Positions 1 through 7,911 of a DNA stretch of 8,735 bases are shown here, piece by piece. The notes beneath the pieces are model-generated. The model saw only the letters and a program-made list of their open reading frames with translations. It ran no database searches and was not told the DNA's origin. How positions within the stretch are numbered: the first letter of the stretch is position 1; every line of letters begins with the position of its first letter. The stretch is from Chromatiales bacterium (GTDB lineage: Bacteria > Pseudomonadota > Gammaproteobacteria > Chromatiales > Chromatiaceae), in the NCBI GenBank assembly GCA_024762485.1, contig JANTHH010000120.1, positions 1 through 8,735 of the forward strand, given 5' to 3'. The position numbers and the translations under genes are program-made.

Positions 1-3140
<3,140 letters not shown>

Positions 3141-3145
3141 GATGG

Positions 3146-3152
3146 TCTCCTA
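3146..3152 (-). promoter_or_regulatory. Shine-Dalgarno of the RND pump gene overlapping the adaptor stop codon
   Basis: Read on the minus strand, the sequence is TAGGAGACCATCATG. The TAG that ends the adaptor gene runs into the AGGAGA ribosome site, 5 nt before the pump's ATG at 3140. This fixes the pump start and suggests translational coupling of pump and adaptor. Confidence 0.8.
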
Positions 3153-4328
3153 GTGGTTGTGGACGGCAAAGCCGGACTTGGCCAGCTCGGACTGCACGAA
3201 GAAGGCGCCGTGGGTGACCACGCGGGTGCCGGCCGCCAGGCCCTCGATCTGTACCCGACCGGGGAACTTGCGCACGATCTCCACCTCCCTGGGCTCGAAT
3301 TCACCCGGCTCGTGTTCGACAAACACCTGCCAGTCGCCGTCGGGGCTGCGCAGCACCGCATCCAGCGGCAGGATCATGCCCGTCTGCCCGCTGTCACCCG
3401 TCTGGATGCTGGCGGTGACGAACTGGCCGGGGTGCAGCCGGTCCTGCGGGTTGGCGATCGCCAGCCGTACCGCCAGGGTGCGGGTGGTCTCGTCCAGCGC
3501 GTGGTGCACCTGCACCACCTTGGCCGGGATCCACTCGCCGGCGGCCAGTACGCGGGCGCTGTCGCCGGCCTGGATGCGGCTGGCGGCCGTGGGGTCCAGC
3601 CTGGCCTCGACCCAGAGATGGGACTCGTCGCTGATCTCGAACAGCAGGGTGCCTGCCGGCACCATCTGGCCGGTGACGAAGTCATCGCGGATCACGGTGC
3701 CGTCGATGGGGGCGAGCAGCTCGAATTGGCCGTTGGCCTGGTCCACCTGGCCACTGCTGGCGAGGCGGTCGATCTGGGTCCGGGTCATGCCGTAGGCGAG
3801 CAGACGGGCACGGGCCTGCTGGGCGGCGATGCGCGCATCCTGGTAGCGGCGTTCCGACACCACCGTGCGGCCCAACTGCCTGACCCGCTGCCATTCGTTC
3901 TCGGCGCTCAGCAACTCACCCTGAGCCTCGGACATGGCGACGCTGGACAGGGTGACCAGTGGCTGCCCGGTACTGACCTTGTCGCCGAGCCGGGCGTGGC
4001 GGGCGATTACCTGGGCCTCGATACGCGGTGTCACCTGGCGCGTGGCATAGCTGTTGAGCATGATCTCGCCCGGCGCCTCGATGGTGACGGCGATGGCCTG
4101 TGGCTTCAGGGTCTCCACCTCGATGCCGGCGCGGCGGCGCTGTCTGGCATCGAGGTGCAGGCCGCCCTCTTCCTCAGTGTGATCATCATCATGATCACCG
4201 CCATGACTTTCAGTCATGGCGGTGATGCCTTCAGGGGCGGGGGTGCCGGCCGGAGCGGCGGCAGCCCACAGGGTGCTCAGTAGGGCGCACGCAGGCAGGC
4301 CCACGCGCAGACGGGTCGATATCGACAT
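3150..4328 (-). CDS. czcB: CzcB/CusB-family periplasmic adaptor (membrane fusion) protein
   Basis: This 392-residue adaptor should join the RND pump to an outer-membrane channel and may hand over metal. Residues 1 to about 25 form a Sec signal peptide (basic MSISTRLR, then a hydrophobic stretch ending WAAAAPAG). A Cys at 14 follows LPA, but the preceding hydrophobic run looks too short for a lipobox. Residues 41-54 are His/Asp/Glu-rich (SHGGDHDDDHTEEE), typical of divalent-metal adaptors. The barrel-sandwich (lipoyl-like) halves lie at about 98-130 (VTPRIEAQVIARHARLGDKV) and about 203-232 (ELLAPIDGTVIRDDFVTGQM). They flank a coiled-coil hairpin of about 133-192 rich in Glu, Arg and Gln. A beta-barrel follows (about 235-312, with LHPGQFVTASI at 298-308), then a membrane-proximal domain ending HNH. 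The start has a modest GGAA ribosome site 8 nt upstream. The pump gene follows directly, and a CzcI-like gene lies 67 bp upstream. Confidence 0.95.
   Translation of the reverse strand: MSISTRLRVGLPACALLSTLWAAAAPAGTPAPEGITAMTESHGGDHDDDHTEEEGGLHLDARQRRRAGIEVETLKPQAIAVTIEAPGEIMLNSYATRQVTPRIEAQVIARHARLGDKVSTGQPLVTLSSVAMSEAQGELLSAENEWQRVRQLGRTVVSERRYQDARIAAQQARARLLAYGMTRTQIDRLASSGQVDQANGQFELLAPIDGTVIRDDFVTGQMVPAGTLLFEISDESHLWVEARLDPTAASRIQAGDSARVLAAGEWIPAKVVQVHHALDETTRTLAVRLAIANPQDRLHPGQFVTASIQTGDSGQTGMILPLDAVLRSPDGDWQVFVEHEPGEFEPREVEIVRKFPGRVQIEGLAAGTRVVTHGAFFVQSELAKSGFAVHNH
4194..4226 (-). repeat. Perfect 15-bp inverted repeat with 3-nt loop inside the adaptor gene
   Basis: The plus strand reads ATCACCGCCATGACT, then TTC, then AGTCATGGCGGTGAT, two arms that are exact reverse complements. 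The element covers exactly codons 35-45 of the adaptor (ITAMTESHGGD), between the signal peptide and the His/Asp-rich patch. No run of U follows it on the minus-strand transcript, so it is not an ordinary intrinsic terminator. A role in mRNA structure is possible but unproven. Confidence 0.85.
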
Positions 4329-4331
4329 GTG

Positions 4332-4399
4332 CTGAATTCCATTGCTCGTAAAACACGGACGCGCTGCTACAGGCAGGGCGTCGACAGGACGGAATTCAG
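4332..4399 (-). repeat. Nested inverted repeats between the CzcI-like and adaptor genes (candidate RNA structure)
   Basis: The outer arms are 4332-4340 (CTGAATTCC) and 4391-4399 (GGAATTCAG), a perfect 9-bp inverted repeat. Inside lies a 10-bp repeat with one mismatch, GACGCGCTGC (4358-4367) and GCAGGGCGTC (4373-4382), with loop TACAG. In the minus-strand mRNA the outer upstream arm contains the stop codon of the small gene, and the downstream arm contains the GGAA ribosome site of the adaptor gene. Pairing would hide that ribosome site unless a ribosome finishing the first gene opens it. The repeats are visible; the regulatory role is inference. The outer arms share the self-complementary core GAATTC, which raises the odds of chance. 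Confidence 0.55.
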
Positions 4400-4716
4400 G
4401 CGTTTATGGGTGGGCGGAAGGCAGGGAATGATGACAGTGAATACAGGTGCTCGGCCATGCCGTCGTCTGGCGGGGTGCTCTTGAGTGCGCCGGCAAGGAC
4501 GGCCGGGCTGGTCAGGCCCAGCAGGTGCACGAGGCCATGACAGCAATGATCGCAGTCGGTCTGCTGCTGGTCATGGTCCGGCAGCAACGGCTCATGCAGC
4601 CCGGCCTGTGCGACCTCTTCATGCACATCGGCCATCACCACCATCCCGTATCCGAGGACGGACAGCATCAGCCAGGTGGCGATGAGACGACGCAGCAGGG
4701 TGGCAACCGGATTCAT
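4396..4716 (-). CDS. Small exported Cys/His-rich metal-binding protein, CzcI-like
   Basis: This 106-residue protein is the first gene of the efflux operon. Residues 1-29 look like a signal peptide or single membrane anchor (basic LLRR, then a hydrophobic run to VVMAD). The rest should be periplasmic. It holds scattered His (32, 41, 48) and a compact CDHCCH motif (55-60) followed by GLVHLLGL, then ends SSFPAFRPPINA. This layout of export signal, His residues, Cys/His cluster and a short tail with Arg-Pro matches CzcI of czc operons and related DUF2946/CopL-type proteins. Those are proposed to bind or sense periplasmic metal; the mechanism is unsettled. There is no good Shine-Dalgarno before ATG 4716, and a candidate promoter lies only a few bases upstream. 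Its place directly before the adaptor and pump genes supports a role in metal resistance. A real gene is likely; the CzcI name is by resemblance only. Confidence 0.8.
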   Translation of the reverse strand: MNPVATLLRRLIATWLMLSVLGYGMVVMADVHEEVAQAGLHEPLLPDHDQQQTDCDHCCHGLVHLLGLTSPAVLAGALKSTPPDDGMAEHLYSLSSFPAFRPPINA

Positions 4717-4725
4717 GGCAGCCCG

Positions 4726-4754
4726 AGTCTAGGGGAGGTGGCTGAGGCTGACAA
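4726..4754 (-). promoter_or_regulatory. Candidate sigma-70 promoter of the metal-efflux operon
   Basis: On the minus strand TTGTCA (4749-4754, 5 of 6 to consensus) is followed by a 17-bp spacer and TAGACT (4726-4731, 4 of 6). Transcription would begin near 4719, giving a leader of only a few bases before ATG 4716. That agrees with the lack of a ribosome site there. No clear metal-regulator operator dyad was seen. Confidence 0.35.
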
Positions 4755-4794
4755 GCCATCGGGAACGTCCGCCATGCAGATCCGGGTGTCCGGG

Positions 4795-5064
4795 CTAGGG
4801 GGCAAGAAACTTCAGCCCGATGCCGTTGTCATCGTGCCGCACCACCCGGGCCTCGTTGATGGGAGGTTCGGAGCCGTCGCCCAGCGGTGTCTTCACCTGC
4901 ACCCGGACGATGCTGTCGATGGGTGGCCGATCCGCGACCGGCAGGCTGACATAGACGCCGCAGTCACTGACGTTGCCGGATAATGCATCGTGCTCATTGC
5001 CGCGGTCGTCGATGAGGCGGATGGGGACCTCGATGGGGTGACGGATGTTTGATCGCTGGTTCAT
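4795..5064 (-). CDS. Stand-alone PilZ-domain protein (c-di-GMP receptor)
   Basis: This 89-residue protein is little more than one PilZ domain. PilZ domains bind cyclic di-GMP and pass the signal on to motility, polysaccharide or virulence machinery. Both parts of the ligand signature are present: RxxxR at R4-R8 (RSNIR) and [D/N]xSxxG at N31-S33-G36 (NVSDCG). The terminal GIGLKF strand (82-87) is also typical. It has no YcgR-type N-terminal domain, no signal peptide and no membrane segment, so it should be a small cytosolic protein. ATG 5064 is used because RxxxR begins only three residues later; the ribosome site before it is weak. It is divergent from the binding-protein/chemoreceptor unit and lies 78 bp upstream of the CzcI-like gene on the same strand. 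A motility link is suggested by the neighbour, not shown. c-di-GMP binding is likely because the key Arg, Ser and Gly residues are intact. Confidence 0.92.
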   Translation of the reverse strand: MNQRSNIRHPIEVPIRLIDDRGNEHDALSGNVSDCGVYVSLPVADRPPIDSIVRVQVKTPLGDGSEPPINEARVVRHDDNGIGLKFLAP

Positions 5065-5268
5065 GTGCAGTCGTCAGTGATTTCGAATCGGGCCGCTGAT
5101 GGGCGGGTATCTTGTCCGCGGTCTGGATGGACGGATGACAGGCCATCTCCCGGTACGGTCGCCGCGGGTGTGCGGCATGGGGGATTCTATCGGATAGCCG
5201 GCATCCTGGGAGTACACATAATTCCCATATTGTTCAAAAGGTTATGGAAATTGTTTCGGTTGGTGGTC
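5065..5268. other. Divergent intergenic region between PilZ and binding-protein genes
   Basis: This non-coding stretch must hold the PilZ promoter, but no convincing -35/-10 pair was found on the minus strand. On the plus strand CATAAT (5217-5222) resembles a -10 box but has no matching -35. The right part (about 5205-5260) is more AT-rich than its surroundings, as expected upstream of a promoter. Confidence 0.5.
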
Positions 5269-5295
5269 TCAAGTCCGCATTGCTGGGGCCGATAG
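5269..5295 (+). promoter_or_regulatory. Sigma-28 (FliA)-type flagellar promoter for the binding-protein/chemoreceptor operon
   Basis: TCAAGTCC (5269-5276), an 11-bp spacer, then GCCGATAG (5288-5295). The FliA consensus is TAAAGTTT-N11-GCCGATAA, so the -10 element matches 7 of 8, the spacing is exact, and the -35 element matches 5 of 8. The TCAAG form of the -35 is, as I recall, common in Pseudomonas and related bacteria. Transcription should start near 5302, giving a leader of about 29 nt that contains the ribosome site at 5318-5321. Flagellar-late expression follows from the sigma-28 family; it has not been tested here. Confidence 0.75.
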
Positions 5296-5317
5296 GCTTC
5301 GTGAACCAACACCTCAT

Positions 5318-5321
5318 GGAG
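5318..5321 (+). promoter_or_regulatory. Shine-Dalgarno of the binding-protein gene
   Basis: GGAG lies 9 nt before ATG 5331. It supports the start at MKKRNLLL, a textbook signal-peptide start, over an in-frame ATG at 5316 or the ATG at 5244, which lies upstream of the sigma-28-like promoter. Confidence 0.75.
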
Positions 5322-5330
5322 TTCAAAACA

Positions 5331-6179
5331 ATGAAAAAGCGCAACCTTCTGCTATCTCTGCTCGGCGCATCCCTGCTCACCACCTCGCTTCCGGTCTCTG
5401 CCGAGCTGTTGATGGGCGTATTTCCCCGTCGCCCGGTGGCGGTGACCCACAAGCTGTTCCGGCCACTGGCGGAAAAGTTGTCCAAGGAGCTTGGTGAACC
5501 GGTGAAGCTGGTAGTAGCGAAGAACTTCAAGTCCTTTTGGAAGGGCGTGGAGGGCAAGCAGTACGACATCGTCCATTACAACCAGTACCACTATCTCCTG
5601 AGCCACAAGAAACTCGGCTACAAGGTGATCGCCGTGAACGAGGAGTTCGGTAGCAGCAAGATCGCCGGCGCCCTCTCAGTCCGCAAGGACAGTGGCATCA
5701 ACAGCGTCGCCGACCTCAAGGGCAAGACCGTTCTGTTCGGGGGTGGCAAGAAGGCCATGGGCAGCTATATCGCGCCCACGGCGGTGCTGAAGGGCGCAGG
5801 TTTGGAGGCCGGTAAGGACTATACGGTGAAATTCGCCAAGAATCCGCCGAGTGCCGTCATTGCCGTGTTCAACAAGGCCGCTGATGCTGCAGGTTCCGGC
5901 AACGTGATTCTCAAGACCAAGGTCGTGCAGAAGAAGGTGGATGTCAGCCAGATGAAAATACTCGCAGAGAGCGAGCCCTTTGTTCACCTTCCCTGGGCCG
6001 TGAAGGGTGACATGGCAGCTGACAAGGCCACCAGGATTCAGCAGGTGATGACCTCTCTCAAGGGTAGTGACGACGCCGTCCTGAAGGCTGCACGGGTGAC
6101 CAACTTCGTTGCCGCCAGCGATGCCGATTTCGCCAAGGTTCGCGAGATCGTCAAGTTTGTCACTGGCGAGGATCTCTGA
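5331..6179 (+). CDS. PhnD-like periplasmic substrate-binding protein (phosphate/phosphite/phosphonate family), probably a chemotaxis ligand-binding partner
   Basis: This 282-residue type II periplasmic binding protein has a clear Sec signal peptide (MKKRNLLL, hydrophobic core, cleavage after PVSA at 24). The mature protein begins ELLMGVFPRRP, the usual first strand of the PhnD-like family. Other family marks are YDIVHYNQYHYLL (78-90), the hinge stretch SVRKDSGINSVADLKGKTV (116-134), GSYIAPTAVL (144-153, where the family anion-binding Ser/Thr usually lie) and LAESEPFVHLPWAV (211-224). The family binds small oxyanions such as phosphonates, phosphite, phosphate or, in AioX, arsenite. The mature protein has no Cys, which speaks against AioX-type arsenite binding. 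No ABC permease or ATPase gene is beside it. A chemoreceptor gene starts 40 bp downstream, and a sigma-28-like promoter lies upstream. That context favours a role in chemotactic sensing over uptake. The fold is safe; the ligand and partnership are inferred. Confidence 0.93.
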   Translation: MKKRNLLLSLLGASLLTTSLPVSAELLMGVFPRRPVAVTHKLFRPLAEKLSKELGEPVKLVVAKNFKSFWKGVEGKQYDIVHYNQYHYLLSHKKLGYKVIAVNEEFGSSKIAGALSVRKDSGINSVADLKGKTVLFGGGKKAMGSYIAPTAVLKGAGLEAGKDYTVKFAKNPPSAVIAVFNKAADAAGSGNVILKTKVVQKKVDVSQMKILAESEPFVHLPWAVKGDMAADKATRIQQVMTSLKGSDDAVLKAARVTNFVAASDADFAKVREIVKFVTGEDL

Positions 6180-6208
6180 TCTTCTACGATCGGGAATACC
6201 GGCTCTCT

Positions 6209-6214
6209 GGAGGT
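6209..6214 (+). promoter_or_regulatory. Shine-Dalgarno of the chemoreceptor gene
   Basis: GGAGGT lies 5 nt before ATG 6220 and 11 nt before ATG 6226. It supports a start at MKMLQQL. The in-frame ATG at 6109 lies inside the upstream gene and would add 37 residues without membrane-protein or family character. Confidence 0.8.
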
Positions 6215-6219
6215 GCTGG

Positions 6220-7848
6220 ATGAAAATGCTTCAACAACTGGGTCTGACCGCAAAGGTCCTGCCGCCCATCCTCGGCAGCCTGCTGGTTACGATGATGGTT
6301 GGCGCGGTTCTGCTGCTCAACAATGTCCGTGTCAATACGGAGAATCAGGCCGGCTTGGCGAAGGAGGCCCTGCACGTGGAGCAGGAGAGTGCAGCGGAGA
6401 GCCTGCTTCGTGCCCTGGAATCCAAGGCGGACAGCTTGGGCCTGTTCATGTCCAAGACCGCACCTGACCTGATCATGTCCTATGACTTTTCCTCGCTGAA
6501 AGACTATCAGGCGATTGCTGCGCGGGACGAGGATGTGGCCTATGCCGCGTATCTGAACCCGGAAGGCGGTACCTTGACGGACTTCAAGCGCCCCGAGGAC
6601 ACCAGCAACGTCATTGAGCGGAAGTATCCGATCAAGTCCGATGGCGAATTGATCGGTCACGTGCTGCTGGGCATGAGCCGGGCGGCCGTTGATGGGGGGG
6701 TGGCCGCCAGCAATGAGCGCATCGATGCAGCCCTGAGTGCGGTGGAGGCCAACGCACAGGATTCGCTTTCGAGTTTCATCACCATCATGTCGGTGGATGG
6801 TGTTGTCGTGTTGGTGATCATCACCCTGGTGATATTCGCCCTGTTCCGCAAATTGCTGATCGATCGTCTGCGCTCGACAACGGAATTGATGTCAGCACTT
6901 GCGGACGGCAATGGTGATCTCACCCGGCGTCTGCCGGTGACGAATCAGGACGAAGTCAGCCAGCTGTGCGGGGCGGTCAACCAGTTCATTGCACAGTTGC
7001 AGGAGATGGTCGGCAAGATCGTTGGCGAGGTGGAGGAGTTGGCACAGCAGGTCGACGTGCTCAGGCAGGCCGGCAGTGATATGACGTCACACTCCGATAC
7101 CCAGCGCATGGAGACCACCCAGGTGGCTGCTGCCATGAACCAGATGACAGCGACGGTACAGGAAGTGGCCCATCATGCCGGGAGTGCAGCGGAGGCGGCG
7201 CTCAAGGCAGACGATGAATCCAGGAATGGTCGCGTGATCGTCGACGACACCAAGCAGGCCATCGATGCTCTGGCGCAGGAGATCGAGCATGCCTCCGAGG
7301 TCATCAACACGGTCGAGAGCGACAGCGAGAATATCGGCGGCGTCCTCGATGTGATACGGGGGATTGCGGAGCAGACCAACCTGCTGGCGCTCAATGCTGC
7401 CATTGAGGCCGCACGGGCCGGTGAGCAGGGGCGCGGGTTCGCCGTCGTGGCGGACGAGGTCCGTACCCTCGCGAGCCGCACCCAGACATCCACCGAGGAG
7501 ATCCATGCCATGATCGAGCGTTTGCAGACGGGCACGGGCAAGGCGGTGAATGTCATGCACAAGAGCAAAGAGAAGGCCCGGGAGACGGTGGTCAAGGCCG
7601 ATGAAGCAGGCGATGCCTTGGGTAATATCGCGGCGGCGGTGGGTACCATCAACGAGATGAACACCCAGATCGCCACTGCAGCAGAAGAGCAGGGCTCGGT
7701 TGCCGAAGAGATCAACCGAAACGTCGATGCCATCAACAACATCAGCGAACTGACGGCAGAGAGTGCACAACGGACGGCAACCACCGGTGACCGGCTGTCC
7801 CAAGTGGCAGACGAGCTGCGCGGCCTGGCCGGGGCCTTCCGTATCTGA
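6220..7848 (+). CDS. Methyl-accepting chemotaxis protein with a short periplasmic sensory domain
   Basis: This 542-residue transmembrane chemoreceptor should control CheA through CheW. TM1 is about 14-34 (LPPILGSLLVTMMVGAVLLL). A periplasmic domain of about 150 residues follows (36-185). Its centre (VAYAAYLNPEGGTLTDF, then GELIGHVLLGMS at 142-153) resembles a single-Cache (PAS-like) fold. TM2 is about 187-209, then a HAMP domain (about 210-262, with ELMSALADGNGDLTRRLP). The signalling hairpin runs from 263 to the end, about 280 residues, which fits a 40-heptad receptor. Its tip holds the near-invariant IAEQTNLLALNAAIEAARAG (382-400... tip) and GRGFAVVADEVRTLA (404-418). Gln/Glu pairs for methylation are present in both helices. 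There is no NWETF-type C-terminal CheR tether; the protein ends GLAGAFRI. It lies 40 bp after the binding-protein gene with no terminator between, so the two are probably co-transcribed. The ligand may be brought by that binding protein; this is inference. Confidence 0.96.
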   Translation: MKMLQQLGLTAKVLPPILGSLLVTMMVGAVLLLNNVRVNTENQAGLAKEALHVEQESAAESLLRALESKADSLGLFMSKTAPDLIMSYDFSSLKDYQAIAARDEDVAYAAYLNPEGGTLTDFKRPEDTSNVIERKYPIKSDGELIGHVLLGMSRAAVDGGVAASNERIDAALSAVEANAQDSLSSFITIMSVDGVVVLVIITLVIFALFRKLLIDRLRSTTELMSALADGNGDLTRRLPVTNQDEVSQLCGAVNQFIAQLQEMVGKIVGEVEELAQQVDVLRQAGSDMTSHSDTQRMETTQVAAAMNQMTATVQEVAHHAGSAAEAALKADDESRNGRVIVDDTKQAIDALAQEIEHASEVINTVESDSENIGGVLDVIRGIAEQTNLLALNAAIEAARAGEQGRGFAVVADEVRTLASRTQTSTEEIHAMIERLQTGTGKAVNVMHKSKEKARETVVKADEAGDALGNIAAAVGTINEMNTQIATAAEEQGSVAEEINRNVDAINNISELTAESAQRTATTGDRLSQVADELRGLAGAFRI

Positions 7849-7882
7849 GCGAGGAATCACTGCGACTTGGGTGAAAGGCAGG

Positions 7883-7911
7883 AGGCCCGCATTTTGCGGG
7901 CCTTTTCTTTT
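7883..7911 (+). terminator. Intrinsic terminator after the chemoreceptor gene
   Basis: A perfect 8-bp stem, AGGCCCGC (7883-7890) and GCGGGCCT (7896-7903), has loop ATTTT and is followed by TTTCTTTT. It ends the binding-protein/chemoreceptor transcript. The opposite strand has no U-run after the stem, so it probably works mainly in the plus direction. Confidence 0.9.

Noticed and set aside
4780..4796. Possible terminator after the PilZ gene (CCGG-GTGT-CCGG)
   Set aside because: A 4-bp stem with no U-run is too weak to call.
4447..4983. Plus-strand open frame of 178 codons across the CzcI-like and PilZ genes
   Set aside because: It spans two minus-strand genes and the gap between them and has no domain; the PilZ motifs and signal peptide are only on the minus strand.
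5072..5110. Sigma-28-like promoter for the PilZ gene on the minus strand (GCCCGATT)
   Set aside because: The -10 has an inserted base relative to GCCGATAA and no -35 at the right distance.
5217..5222. CATAAT as a sigma-70 -10 box upstream of the binding-protein gene
   Set aside because: No acceptable -35 box at 16-18 bp upstream, whereas the sigma-28-like promoter nearby fits in both boxes and spacing.
5244..5330. N-terminal extension of the binding protein from ATG 5244
   Set aside because: It would start upstream of the sigma-28-like promoter and put 29 residues before a normal signal peptide.
6109..6219. Extension of the chemoreceptor into the binding-protein gene
   Set aside because: The strong GGAGGT site points to ATG 6220, and TM1 falls at the usual distance from that start.
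6693..6700. Run of seven G in the chemoreceptor sensory domain, and a similar run near 7964 in the phospholipase gene, as phase-variation tracts
   Set aside because: Seven bases is short for slippage-based switching, the first run is in frame, and such runs are expected in GC-rich coding DNA.
7087..7860. Minus-strand open frame of 257 codons antisense to the chemoreceptor
   Set aside because: The plus strand encodes the highly conserved receptor signalling hairpin here; the antisense product shows no family marks.
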